Origin: Streptomyces genisteinicus
Lineage (GTDB): Bacteria; Actinomycetota; Actinomycetes; Streptomycetales; Streptomycetaceae
Length of the DNA stretch: 64,000 nt
Reading direction: 5' to 3'
Assembly: GCF_014489615.1 (NCBI RefSeq)
Contig: NZ_CP060825.1
Location: forward strand, 5,280,501 to 5,344,500
Both the position numbers and the translations under genes were made by a program. Below the pieces are notes generated by a model. That model ran no database searches and had not been told where the DNA came from. It worked only from the letters and a program-made list of their open reading frames with translations. Of this stretch, positions 1 to 8,209 are shown piece after piece (within the stretch, counting starts at the first letter, position 1; every line of letters starts with the position of its first letter).

Positions 1-173
1 GCGACCGAGTCCGGAAGGGCGTCGTGCAGGGCACCGCAGAGCGCGGCCTCCTGGGCCGGGGGACTGGGAACCGGGACCTGCGCGGCCGCGTCGCCCGGGG
101 AACAGCCCGCGGCTGCGGCCAGGGCGAGCACGGCTGCGGACAGAGCGAGGGACCGGCGGGCGAAGGACGTCAC
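1..173 (-). CDS. DUF3515-type lipoprotein, N-terminal part (cut by window edge)
   Basis: Only the first 57 codons are present. Reading leftward from a GTG, the product begins VTSFARRSLALSAAVLALAA and continues AAGCSPGDAAAQ. This is a twin-arginine-like basic start, an Ala/Leu-rich hydrophobic segment and a Cys at about residue 24, as in a lipoprotein signal peptide, although the lipobox (AAGC) is relaxed. The later text PPAQEAALCGALHDALPDSV resembles the start of DUF3515 proteins, which in Streptomyces sit beside a small Lrp-like gene and thiL. The family assignment leans on this synteny and is inference; the lipoprotein character is visible. No strong ribosome binding site precedes the GTG. 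The gene lies 20 bases downstream of the Lrp-like gene on the same strand and is probably cotranscribed with it. Confidence 0.7.
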   Translation of the reverse strand, partial: MTSFARRSLALSAAVLALAAAAGCSPGDAAAQVPVPSPPAQEAALCGALHDALPDSV

Positions 174-193
174 CGGCCAAGCGTAGACGGGGG

Positions 194-427
194 CTACAGG
201 TGGACGACCGGGCAGGTCAGGGTGCGGGTGATGCCGTCCACCTGCTGGACCTTGGCGACCACCATGCGTCCCAGCTCGTCGACCGTGTCGGCCTGCGCGC
301 GCACGATCACGTCGTACGGTCCGGTCACGTCCTCGGCCTGGATCACACCGGGGAGTTTCCCGATGGTCTCGGCGACGATCGACGCCTTGCCGACTTCGGT
401 CTGGATGAGGATGTACGCCTGTACCAC
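194..427 (-). CDS. Lrp/AsnC ligand-binding (RAM) domain protein, stand-alone
   Basis: This 77-residue protein begins MVQAYILIQTEVGKASIVAE and is one RAM (AsnC_trans_reg) domain with no DNA-binding helix-turn-helix. The pattern AYILIQTEVG, LPGVIQAEDVTGPYDVIV and VQQVDGITRTLT matches the beta-alpha-beta repeats of Lrp effector-binding domains. Stand-alone RAM proteins form oligomers and may bind amino acids or modulate full-length Lrp proteins; the role of this one is not known from the sequence. It is divergent from thiL across a 257-base gap and is followed closely by the DUF3515 lipoprotein gene. The length is normal for this single-domain group. Confidence 0.9.
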   Translation of the reverse strand: MVQAYILIQTEVGKASIVAETIGKLPGVIQAEDVTGPYDVIVRAQADTVDELGRMVVAKVQQVDGITRTLTCPVVHL

Positions 428-684
428 GGAGCCTCCAGGGCGGCAGCAGGATCACGGCCCCTACCGTCGGTGGGGAGATCCCGGGGAGAAGGGTCGCCAC
501 GGTATCGCGTCGCCGCGGGCCACGGGGAGACCCTCGCGGCGGACGCCGCCCGCAGCGTGGCGTACGCAGAACAGAAGTTGACGTATCTCTTGACGGTACC
601 CAGGGCGGTGACGGCCCGCGACCGCAAGCGACGGCTCGCGGCCGCGCCCCTGAGGACCACGGACACACGGAGAGGTGAACCTCG

Positions 685-1671
685 GTGAAGGGCACTGTGG
701 GCGAGTTGGGGGAGTTCGGGCTCATCGAGAAGCTCACCTCCCGGCTCACCTCCACCCCGGCGGTACGGATCGGCCCCGGCGACGACGCCGCGGTCGTCAC
801 CGCACCCGACCGGCGGGTCGTGGCGAGCACGGACATCCTGCTGGAAGGGCGCCACTTCCGGCGCGACTGGTCGACCGCCTACGACGTCGGCCGCAAGGCC
901 GCCGCGCAGAACCTGGCCGACATCGCCGCCATGGGAGCCGTGCCCACGGCTCTGCTCCTCGGCCTCGTGGTGCCCGCCGAACTGCCCGTCACCTGGGCCA
1001 CCGAGCTCATGGACGGCATCCGCGACGAGTGCCAGGTCGCCGGCGCGGCCGTGGTCGGCGGCGACGTCGTCCGCGGCGACCTGATCACCGTCGCCATCAC
1101 GGCCCTCGGCGACCTGCGCAACCACGAGCCGGTCACCCGCGGCGGCGCCCGCCCCGGCGACGTCGTCGCCTACACCGGCTGGCTCGGCTGGTCCGCCGCC
1201 GGGTACGCCGTGCTCTCCCGCGGCTTCCGGTCGCCGCGCGCCTTCGTGGAGGCCCACCGCAGGCCCGAACCGCCGTACCACGCGGGCCCGGCGGCCGCCG
1301 GGCTCGGCGCCACCGCCATGTGCGACATCAGCGACGGACTCGTCGCCGACCTCGGCCACATCGCCGAGGCCAGCAAGGTCCGCATCGACCTGCGCTCCGG
1401 ACTCATCGACATCCCCTCGCAGATGAGCGACATCGGCCAGGCCGTCGGCGTCGACCCGCTCCAGTGGGTGCTCACCGGCGGCGAGGACCACGCGATCGTC
1501 GCCACCTTCCCGCCGGACGCCAAACTCCCCGCGCGCTGGAAGGTGATCGGCGAGGTGCTCAACCCGTCGGCGCTGCCGCAGGTGACCGTGGACGGCGCCC
1601 CCTGGACCGCCAAGAGCGGCTGGGACCACTTCGGCGACATCGAGGACGGGAACCGGCCCGCCGGCCGGTGA
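685..1671 (+). CDS. thiL: thiamine-monophosphate kinase
   Basis: ThiL phosphorylates thiamine monophosphate with ATP to give thiamine diphosphate, the last step of cofactor synthesis. The 328-residue protein starts VKGTVGELGEFGLIEKLTSR and carries the AIR-synthase-like nucleotide motif RIGPGDDAAVV (about residues 29-39), VVGGDVVRGD and GGEDHAIV near the C-terminus. The GTG start was chosen because GAGAGG lies about nine bases upstream and the family N-terminus follows directly. Length is normal. It precedes thiD by 24 bases, so two thiamine genes are adjacent; a thiamine transporter with a TPP riboswitch lies about 52 kb away in the same window. No TPP aptamer is visible here. Confidence 0.96.
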   Translation: MKGTVGELGEFGLIEKLTSRLTSTPAVRIGPGDDAAVVTAPDRRVVASTDILLEGRHFRRDWSTAYDVGRKAAAQNLADIAAMGAVPTALLLGLVVPAELPVTWATELMDGIRDECQVAGAAVVGGDVVRGDLITVAITALGDLRNHEPVTRGGARPGDVVAYTGWLGWSAAGYAVLSRGFRSPRAFVEAHRRPEPPYHAGPAAAGLGATAMCDISDGLVADLGHIAEASKVRIDLRSGLIDIPSQMSDIGQAVGVDPLQWVLTGGEDHAIVATFPPDAKLPARWKVIGEVLNPSALPQVTVDGAPWTAKSGWDHFGDIEDGNRPAGR

Positions 1672-1695
1672 CGCGCGGGCAGTAGATTCGCGGGC

Positions 1696-2484
1696 ATGCA
1701 GACACCCCCGCGCGTGCTCACCGTCGCCGGCTCCGACTCCGGCGGCGGTGCCGGCATCCAGGCCGACCTGAAGACGATGCTGGCCCTCGGCGTGCACGGC
1801 ATGAGCGTGCTCACCGCCGTCACCGCCCAGAACTCCCAGGGCGTCCAGGGCGCGTGGGAGCTGCCCGTCGAGGCGGTCGAGGCCCAGTACCGCAGCGTCG
1901 TCGACGACATCGGCGTCCAGGCCGTGAAGACCGGCATGCTCGCGTCCGCGCCGCTGGTCTCCGCCGTCGCCGGGCTGCTCGCCGGCATCGGCGTGCCCGT
2001 GGTCGTCGACCCCGTCGGCGTCTCCAAGCACGGCGACCCGCTGCTCGCCGCCTCCGCCCTGGACTCGGTGCGCACCGAACTGCTGCCGCTGGCGACGGTC
2101 GCCACCCCCAACCTCGACGAGGTGGCGCAGCTCACCGGGATCGAGGTGCGCGACGAGAGCGGAATGCGCCGTGCCGCGGACGCGGTGCTCGCCTTCGGGC
2201 CGCGCTGGGCGCTGATCAAGGGCGGTCATCTCGACGGGGACGCCGTCGACCTGCTCACCGACGGCGCCGCCGAGCACTGGCTGCGCGCACCGCGCCTCGA
2301 CAACCGCCACACCCACGGCACGGGCTGCACCCTCGCGTCGGCCGTCGCGTCCGGGCTCGCCAAGGGCCTGTCCGTCCCCGACGCGGTAGGCGGAGCCAAG
2401 GAGTACGTCACCGGGGCGATAGCGGCCGGATTCGCGCTCGGAACGGGCATCGGACCGGTCGACCACGGCTGGCGGAGCCGCTGA
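1696..2484 (+). CDS. thiD: hydroxymethylpyrimidine/phosphomethylpyrimidine kinase
   Basis: ThiD phosphorylates HMP and HMP-phosphate to HMP-diphosphate for thiamine synthesis. The 262-residue ribokinase-fold protein has the N-terminal substrate motif TVAGSDSGGGAGIQADLKT, the central VVVDPVGVSKHGDPLL region and the C-terminal ATP/anion-hole signature HTHGTGCTLASAVASGLAKG. Length and motifs are complete. A TAGATT hexamer (1683-1688) ends seven bases before the ATG and there is no Shine-Dalgarno sequence, so a leaderless transcript is possible as well as read-through from thiL. A strong bidirectional hairpin follows, separating it from the convergent rpmB gene. Confidence 0.96.
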   Translation: MQTPPRVLTVAGSDSGGGAGIQADLKTMLALGVHGMSVLTAVTAQNSQGVQGAWELPVEAVEAQYRSVVDDIGVQAVKTGMLASAPLVSAVAGLLAGIGVPVVVDPVGVSKHGDPLLAASALDSVRTELLPLATVATPNLDEVAQLTGIEVRDESGMRRAADAVLAFGPRWALIKGGHLDGDAVDLLTDGAAEHWLRAPRLDNRHTHGTGCTLASAVASGLAKGLSVPDAVGGAKEYVTGAIAAGFALGTGIGPVDHGWRSR

Positions 2485-2515
2485 CGGACCCCGCCCGGGG
2501 GCACCCGGGCACGGC

Positions 2516-2548
2516 AAAAAGCCGGTCCACCGAGGTGGACCGGCTTTT
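2516..2548. terminator. bidirectional terminator between thiD and rpmB
   Basis: GCCGGTCCACC (2521-2531) pairs perfectly with GGTGGACCGGC (2534-2544), flanked by five A on the left and four T on the right. It therefore works as an intrinsic terminator for both thiD (plus) and rpmB (minus). Confidence 0.93.
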
Positions 2549-2620
2549 CAAGGCAACCGCAGGGGCTGCGCTACGACGAAACGTCGGCGGGATCTTCCCC
2601 GCCGAAGCGGGGAGCATCAC

Positions 2621-2806
2621 TTAGCGCGAGACCTTGCCGGCCTTGATGCACGAGGTGCAGACGTTGAGCCGCTTCGGCGTCCGACCGACCACGGCACGCA
2701 CACGCTGGATGTTCGGGTTCCAGCGACGAGACGTACGGCGGTGCGAGTGCGAAATGTTGTTGCCGAAGCCCGGCCCCTTGCCGCAGACGTCGCAGTTGGC
2801 AGCCAC
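2621..2806 (-). CDS. rpmB: 50S ribosomal protein L28, zinc-binding (C+) form
   Basis: This is a 61-residue L28 starting MAANCDVCGKGPGFGNNISH. Two CxxC pairs, CDVC near the N-terminus and CTSC near the C-terminus, make this the zinc-ribbon C+ form. Streptomyces genomes commonly also carry a Cys-free paralogue induced in zinc shortage, which is not in this window. The gene is monocistronic, read on the minus strand, and ends against the shared terminator after thiD. The 252-base gap to the divergent DAK2-domain gene must hold both promoters. Confidence 0.97.
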   Translation of the reverse strand: MAANCDVCGKGPGFGNNISHSHRRTSRRWNPNIQRVRAVVGRTPKRLNVCTSCIKAGKVSR

Positions 2807-3058
2807 GGGTCACTCCAAAGACTTCAGATGCACTTACAGTGAAATCCGGCGTGCCGGAATCAGTGATCTGAAGTGGCCTGCCGGGGGAAAGTCCCGATTC
2901 TCATCGGGCAACCGGAGCAGCATACAACGACTGCTTCGGAGATACGAAACTACCACGGGTCGCCGCGGCCCCGCCCCGGCCCCAGGTCAGGGCCGCCGCT
3001 ACGCTGCGGTGCAGCCCGCCGCTCACGGCCGCCACGGCCGACCGAGGAGGACCACCAG

Positions 3059-4648
3059 GTGCACCGGACGATGGACGCCGCAGCGGTACGCACCTGGTGC
3101 TCGCTGACGCTCCAGGCCCTCGGCAGGGAACGCGAGGAGATCGACGCCATCAACGTCTACCCGGTCGCCGACGGCGACACGGGCACCAATCTCTACCTCA
3201 CCGCCGAGTCCGCCGCGCAGGCCGTCGAAGCGGTCTTCGCCGCCCACGGGACCCGTGACACGGCCCCCTCGTCCGCCGACGTGATGCGCGCCATGGCGCA
3301 CGGCGCCCTCATCGGCGCCCGCGGCAACTCCGGCACCATCCTCGCCCAGCTGCTGCGCGGCATGGCCGAACGCCTCGAAGCCGGCGACCACCTCGCGGGA
3401 GCGCTGCGCCGTGCCGCCGAGCTCGCCCGCGAAGCCGTCGCCCACCCCGTCGAGGGCACCATCCTCACCGTCGCCGCCGCCGCGGCGGACGCCGCCGGGG
3501 ACGCCGCAGGCGCACCGGCGGACGTCTGCCGCGCCGCCTACGCGGGCGCCCGGGCCGCCCTGGACGCCACCCCCGGCCAGCTGGAGGTCCTGGGGCGCGC
3601 CGGCGTGGTGGACGCGGGCGGCCGCGGTCTGCTGGCCGTGCTCGGCGCCCTGGTCGAGGCCGTGTGCGGCGAGGCGCCGCCCGCCTTCGGAACCGGGCGG
3701 CCGGCGAGGCCGCTCCCCCAGGAGCCCGGCCCGTGCGACGCCGCGGGGCCCGCCTTCGAGGTGATCTACCTGCTGGAGGCCGAGGCCGGAGCCGTGGCCG
3801 CGCTGCGCGAACGGCTGGACGCCCTCGGCGACTCCCTCGTCGTCGTCGGCGGCGACGGCCTCTGGAACGTCCACGTCCACGTCGACGACGCGGGCGCCGC
3901 CGTGGAGGCGGGCGTCGAGGCCGGCCGGCCGTACCGGATCCGGATCACGCACTTCGGCGCCGCGGCCGTCCCCGCCGCCCGGGAGCAGGCCCAGCGCGCC
4001 GTCGTCGCCGTGGTGCCCGGAGCCGGTCTCCCCGCGCTGTGCGCCGAGGCCGGGGCGACCACCGTGCCCACCCGCCCCGGGGAGCCCCCGGCCAGCGGCG
4101 AACTGGTCGACGCCATCCGCCGGGCGCACGCCCGCGAGGTCGTGCTGCTGCCCAACGACCCGCTGCTGCGCCACACCGCGGCGGCCGCCGCGGAACAGGC
4201 CCGCGCCGAGGGCATGCGCGTCGCCCTCATCCCGACCCGCTCACCCGTCCAGGGAATCGCCGCGCTCGCCGTGCACGAGGCGGACCGCAGCTTCGACGAG
4301 GACGTGGTCGCCATGACCGCGGCGGCCGGCGCGACCCGGTGCGCCGAACTCGCCGTCGCGGAACGGCAGTCGTGGACCTCCGCGGGCGTGTGCCAGGCCG
4401 GGGACGTGCTCGGGCTCATCGACGGGGATGTCGCCGTCATCGGCCAGGACGTCACCGGCACCGCCGTCGCGGTCCTGGACCGCATGCTCTCCTCCGGCGG
4501 GGAACTCGTCACCCTGGTCCTCGGGGACGCGACACCCGCGGAGCTGGCCGTCCGGCTGGAGGCCCATGTGCGCGACACGCACCTGGCCGTGGACACCGTC
4601 ACCTACGACGGCGGCGGCGCCGCGCCGCTGCTCATCGGCGTGGAATAG
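3059..4648 (+). CDS. DAK2/DhaL domain protein (FakA/YloV-like)
   Basis: This 529-residue protein has an N-terminal DhaL (DAK2) domain with the nucleotide motif INVYPVADGDTGTNLYLT at about residues 33-50 and GARGNSGTILAQLLRG. A C-terminal region resembles the FakA/YloV middle and C-terminal domains. In Firmicutes FakA is the kinase subunit for exogenous fatty acids with a DegV/FakB partner; no FakB-like gene is adjacent here, so the substrate is uncertain. The GTG start is preferred because GAGGAGG at 3044-3050 lies eight bases upstream; an in-frame ATG at 3071 is too far from that site. It is followed by recG, the usual actinobacterial and Firmicute neighbour. Confidence 0.9.
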   Translation: MHRTMDAAAVRTWCSLTLQALGREREEIDAINVYPVADGDTGTNLYLTAESAAQAVEAVFAAHGTRDTAPSSADVMRAMAHGALIGARGNSGTILAQLLRGMAERLEAGDHLAGALRRAAELAREAVAHPVEGTILTVAAAAADAAGDAAGAPADVCRAAYAGARAALDATPGQLEVLGRAGVVDAGGRGLLAVLGALVEAVCGEAPPAFGTGRPARPLPQEPGPCDAAGPAFEVIYLLEAEAGAVAALRERLDALGDSLVVVGGDGLWNVHVHVDDAGAAVEAGVEAGRPYRIRITHFGAAAVPAAREQAQRAVVAVVPGAGLPALCAEAGATTVPTRPGEPPASGELVDAIRRAHAREVVLLPNDPLLRHTAAAAAEQARAEGMRVALIPTRSPVQGIAALAVHEADRSFDEDVVAMTAAAGATRCAELAVAERQSWTSAGVCQAGDVLGLIDGDVAVIGQDVTGTAVAVLDRMLSSGGELVTLVLGDATPAELAVRLEAHVRDTHLAVDTVTYDGGGAAPLLIGVE

Positions 4649-4650
4649 CC

Positions 4651-4675
4651 GCCCCCGGAGCGGTCCGCCGGGGGC
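4651..4675 (+). terminator. possible weak terminator after the DAK2 gene
   Basis: GCCCCCGG (4651-4658) pairs with CCGGGGGC (4668-4675) directly after the stop codon. No T-run follows, so it may only pause transcription before recG. Confidence 0.4.
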
Positions 4676-4719
4676 CGGGCGGGCCCGGCCGCCGACGAGT
4701 GTCGGCGGCGTGGTGTGCA

Positions 4720-6912
4720 ATGGAGGGCGTGCCCGCGCTCGACGAACCACTCAAGAACGCGCTCGGAGCCGCCACCGCCAAGGTGATGGCCGAGCATCTC
4801 GACCTCCACACCCTCGGCGACCTGCTGCACCACTACCCCCGGCGGTACGCGGAGCGCGGCGAGCTGACCTCGCTCGCCGAACTGCCCCTCGACGAGCACG
4901 TCACCGTGGTCGCCCAGGTCGCCGACGCCCGGGTGCTCACGTTCAACCAGGGGCGCGGCAGACGGCTGGAGGTGACCATCACCGACGGCTACGGCCGGCT
5001 CCAGCTCGTCTTCTTCGGCAAGGGCGTGCACAAGCCCCAGAAGGACCTGCTGCCCGGCACCCGCGCGATGTTCGCCGGCAAGGTGTCGATGTTCAACCGC
5101 AAGCTCCAGCTGTCCCACCCGGCCTACGAACCGCTGTCCGGCGAGGCGAGCGCGGCCGATGCCGTCGACGCCTTCGCCGGCCGGCTGATCCCGATCTACC
5201 CGGCCTGCAAGCAGCTGGAGTCCTGGAAGATCTCCAAGGCCGTCGACGCGGTGCTGGACCGGGCCGCCGACGCGGTCGACCCGCTGCCCGCCGCCCTCCG
5301 CGACGGCCGGGGCCTGGTCCCGCTCCCCGAAGCGCTGCGGAAGATCCACCGGCCGCGCACCAAGGCCGACGTCGACGAGGCGCGGGACCGGCTCAAGTGG
5401 GACGAGGCGTTCGTCCTCCAGGTCGCCCTCGCCCGCCGGAGGTTCGCCGACACCCAGCTGCCCGCCGCCCCCCGCCGTCCCGTCCCCGGCGGCATGCTGG
5501 ACGCCTTCGACGCCCGGCTGCCGTTCACCCTCACCGACGGCCAGCGCAAGGTCAGCAAGGAGATCTTCGACGACCTGGCGACCGAGCACCCCATGCACCG
5601 GCTGCTCCAGGGCGAGGTCGGCTCGGGGAAGACCATGGTCGCGCTGCGCGCCATGCTCGCCGTCGTCGACGCGGGCGGCCAGGCCGCGATGCTCGCGCCG
5701 ACGGAGGTCCTGGCCCAGCAGCACCACCGCTCGATCGTCGAGATGATGGGCGAGCTCGCCGAGGGAGGCATGCTGGGCGGCGCCGAACACGCCACCAAGG
5801 TGGTCCTGCTCACCGGCTCCATGGGGGCCGCCGCCCGGCGCCAGGCGCTTCTCGACCTGGTGACCGGCGAGGCCGGCGTCGTGATCGGCACCCACGCCCT
5901 GATCGAGGACAAGGTCAAGTTCCACGACCTGGGCCTGGTCGTCGTCGACGAGCAGCACCGCTTCGGCGTCGAACAGCGCGACGCGCTGCGCTCCAAGGGC
6001 AAGCAGCCGACGCACCTGCTGGTGATGACCGCCACCCCCATCCCGCGCACCGTCGCCATGACGGTCTTCGGCGACCTGGAGACCTCCGTCCTCGACCAGC
6101 TGCCCGCCGGCCGTTCGCCGATCGCCAGCCACGTGGTGCCCGCCGCCGACAAGCCGCACTTCCTCGCCCGCGCCTGGGACCGGGTGCGCGAGGAGGTGTC
6201 CGGCGGACACCAGGCGTACGTGGTCTGCCCGCGCATCGGCGACGACGAGGAGGAGAAGGCGGCCGGGAGGAAGCAGGGCCCGGACGACGCGGAGAAGCGC
6301 CCGCCGCTCGCCGTCCTGGAGATCGCGCAGCAGCTCGCCGCCGGTCCGCTCGCCGGCCTGCGCGTCGAGGTCCTGCACGGACGAATGGCCCCGGAGGACA
6401 AGGACGCGGTGATGCGCGCCTTCGCCGCGGGCGACGCGGACGTGCTCGTCGCCACCACCGTCATCGAGGTCGGCGTGAACGTCCCCAACGCCACCGCCAT
6501 GGTGATCATGGACGCGGACCGCTTCGGCGTCTCCCAGCTCCACCAGCTGCGCGGCCGGGTCGGCCGCGGGTCCGCCCCCGGGCTGTGCCTGCTGGTCACC
6601 GAGGCGCCCGAGGCGAGTCCGGCGCGTGCCCGGCTCGGCGCGGTCGCCGCCACCCTCGACGGCTTCGAGCTCTCCCGGATCGACCTGGAGCAGCGCCGCG
6701 AGGGCGACGTGCTGGGCCAGGCCCAGTCCGGCGTGCGCTCCAGCCTGCGGATGCTCGCCGTCATCGAGGACGAGGAGGTCATCGCCGCCGCCCGTGAGGA
6801 GGCCACCGCGCTGGTGCGCACCGACCCGGGGCTGGAGAGCCTGCCCGGTCTGCGGACCGCGCTGGACGCCCTGCTGGACGAGGAGCGCGAGCAGTACCTC
6901 GACAAGGGCTGA
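4720..6912 (+). CDS. recG: ATP-dependent DNA helicase RecG
   Basis: RecG reverses stalled replication forks and migrates branched DNA. The 730-residue protein has the N-terminal wedge/OB domain (HYPRRYAERGEL, then VTITDGYGRLQLVFFGKG), Walker A GEVGSGKTMVAL, the RecG form of motif II DEQHRFGVEQR, motif III TATPIPRTVAMT and C-terminal helicase motifs ATTVIEVGVNVPNA and QLRGRVGRG. A charged insertion around DDEEEKAAGRKQGPDDAEK sits between helicase motifs. The ATG at 4720 is used; a GTG at 4729 in the same frame is an alternative, since GGAGGG overlaps the first codons. Length is normal for actinobacterial RecG. It lies in the same-strand run leading to rsmD and coaD. Confidence 0.95.
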   Translation: MEGVPALDEPLKNALGAATAKVMAEHLDLHTLGDLLHHYPRRYAERGELTSLAELPLDEHVTVVAQVADARVLTFNQGRGRRLEVTITDGYGRLQLVFFGKGVHKPQKDLLPGTRAMFAGKVSMFNRKLQLSHPAYEPLSGEASAADAVDAFAGRLIPIYPACKQLESWKISKAVDAVLDRAADAVDPLPAALRDGRGLVPLPEALRKIHRPRTKADVDEARDRLKWDEAFVLQVALARRRFADTQLPAAPRRPVPGGMLDAFDARLPFTLTDGQRKVSKEIFDDLATEHPMHRLLQGEVGSGKTMVALRAMLAVVDAGGQAAMLAPTEVLAQQHHRSIVEMMGELAEGGMLGGAEHATKVVLLTGSMGAAARRQALLDLVTGEAGVVIGTHALIEDKVKFHDLGLVVVDEQHRFGVEQRDALRSKGKQPTHLLVMTATPIPRTVAMTVFGDLETSVLDQLPAGRSPIASHVVPAADKPHFLARAWDRVREEVSGGHQAYVVCPRIGDDEEEKAAGRKQGPDDAEKRPPLAVLEIAQQLAAGPLAGLRVEVLHGRMAPEDKDAVMRAFAAGDADVLVATTVIEVGVNVPNATAMVIMDADRFGVSQLHQLRGRVGRGSAPGLCLLVTEAPEASPARARLGAVAATLDGFELSRIDLEQRREGDVLGQAQSGVRSSLRMLAVIEDEEVIAAAREEATALVRTDPGLESLPGLRTALDALLDEEREQYLDKG

Positions 6913-6999
6913 CGGCACCGGGCGGCGCGGCCGCCGGACGGCCGCTGGGAGACACTGAGGACACCACCGCACACCACGAGCCCCACAGGAAGGCCCTCC

Positions 7000-7584
7000 A
7001 TGACCCGCGTGATCGCCGGTGCAGCCGGCGGACGCCGCCTGGCGGTACCGCCGGGCAACGGCACCCGCCCCACCTCCGACCGCGCCCGCGAAGGCCTCTT
7101 CTCCAGCTGGGAGGCCCAGCTGGGCACGCTCACCGGTGTCCGCGTCGCCGACCTCTACGCCGGCTCCGGCGCCGTCGGCCTGGAGGCCCTCTCCCGCGGG
7201 GCGGTCCACGCGCTGCTCGTCGAGGCCGACGCCCGGGCCGTCCGCACGGTCCGGGAGAACGCCCGTGCGCTGGGCCTGCCGGGGGCCGAGGTGCGGGCCG
7301 GCCGGGCCGAGCAGATCGTCGCCGGGCCCGCCCCCCAGGAGCCGTACGACATCGTCTTCCTCGACCCGCCGTACGCGGTCACCGACGACGATCTTCGGGA
7401 GATCCTCCTCACACTCCGCCGTGGGGGCTGGCTCGCCGACGATGCGGTCGCCACCGTGGAGCGCAGCACCAGAGGCGGGGAGTTCGACTGGCCGGCCGGC
7501 TTCGACGCGGTGCGGGCCCGTCGCTACGGCGAAGGCACGCTTTGGTACGGTCGCGCCGCCTCTACGTGCGAAGACGCACCATGA
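7000..7584 (+). CDS. rsmD: 16S rRNA (guanine(966)-N2)-methyltransferase RsmD
   Basis: RsmD methylates G966 (E. coli numbering) of 16S rRNA using S-adenosylmethionine. The 194-residue protein begins MTRVIAGAAGGRRLAVPPGN and shows the family marker RPTSDRAREGLFS, the SAM motif DLYAGSGAVGLEALSRGA and the catalytic FLDPPY motif (the DPPY of N-methyltransferases). AGGAAGG lies about eight bases before the ATG. Its stop codon overlaps an in-frame ATG of the next gene, and the pairing rsmD-coaD is common across bacteria. Confidence 0.95.
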   Translation: MTRVIAGAAGGRRLAVPPGNGTRPTSDRAREGLFSSWEAQLGTLTGVRVADLYAGSGAVGLEALSRGAVHALLVEADARAVRTVRENARALGLPGAEVRAGRAEQIVAGPAPQEPYDIVFLDPPYAVTDDDLREILLTLRRGGWLADDAVATVERSTRGGEFDWPAGFDAVRARRYGEGTLWYGRAASTCEDAP

Positions 7585-7610
7585 CCGGACCGGAGAGCGA
7601 GGGACATCAG

Positions 7611-8093
7611 TTGCGCCGCGCAGTCTGTCCGGGGTCGTTCGACCCCATCACCAACGGACACCTCGACATCATCGCCCGCGCCTCCAAGCTGTACGACGTC
7701 GTGCACGTCGCGGTGATGATCAATCAGTCCAAGCAGGGCCTGTTCACGGTGGACGAGCGCATGGCGCTCATCCGCGAGGTGACGAGCGACTACGGGAACG
7801 TCGTCGTGGAGTCCCACCACGGCCTCCTCGTGGACTTCTGCAAGGAGCGCGACATCCCGGCCATCGTCAAGGGCCTGCGGGCGGTCAGCGACTTCGACTA
7901 CGAGCTCCAGATGGCCCAGATGAACAACGGGCTCTCCGGTGTCGAGACGCTCTTCGTGCCGACGAACCCGACGTACAGCTTCCTCTCCTCCAGCCTGGTG
8001 AAGGAGGTCGCGGCCTGGGGCGGCGACGTCTCCCACCTGCTGCCCGAGCCGGTCCACCGGGCCCTGGCCGGGCGGCTCGCCGAACGCGGCTGA
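7611..8093 (+). CDS. coaD: phosphopantetheine adenylyltransferase
   Basis: CoaD transfers AMP from ATP to 4'-phosphopantetheine in coenzyme A synthesis. The 160-residue product starts RRAVCPGSFDPITNGHLDII with the nucleotidyltransferase TxGH motif, and ends with the SSSLVKEVAAWGGDVS region. I chose a TTG start because GAGGGA (7599-7604) lies six bases upstream and the family N-terminus begins there. An ATG at 7581 overlapping the rsmD stop would add ten residues that are not typical of the family. Translational coupling to rsmD is likely. Confidence 0.93.
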   Translation: MRRAVCPGSFDPITNGHLDIIARASKLYDVVHVAVMINQSKQGLFTVDERMALIREVTSDYGNVVVESHHGLLVDFCKERDIPAIVKGLRAVSDFDYELQMAQMNNGLSGVETLFVPTNPTYSFLSSSLVKEVAAWGGDVSHLLPEPVHRALAGRLAERG

Positions 8094-8209
8094 CCGCCGG
8101 CAGGGCTGACGGGGCGTCATCCGCTGTCGGAGCGGCGGCGACTGCCCGTACAGTCGTGCCGTCCCTCGCCGGACACCAAGGGTCTTCAGGGAGAGAGTGG
8201 CGAACCACC

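Noticed and set aside
343..2517. Very long minus-strand open frame opposite thiL and thiD
   Set aside because: Gly/Arg/Asp-rich translation with no family features; a typical shadow frame of high-GC third positions on the opposite strand.
4603..7209. Long minus-strand open frame opposite recG and rsmD
   Set aside because: It overlaps clear recG motifs throughout and has low-complexity composition; a shadow.
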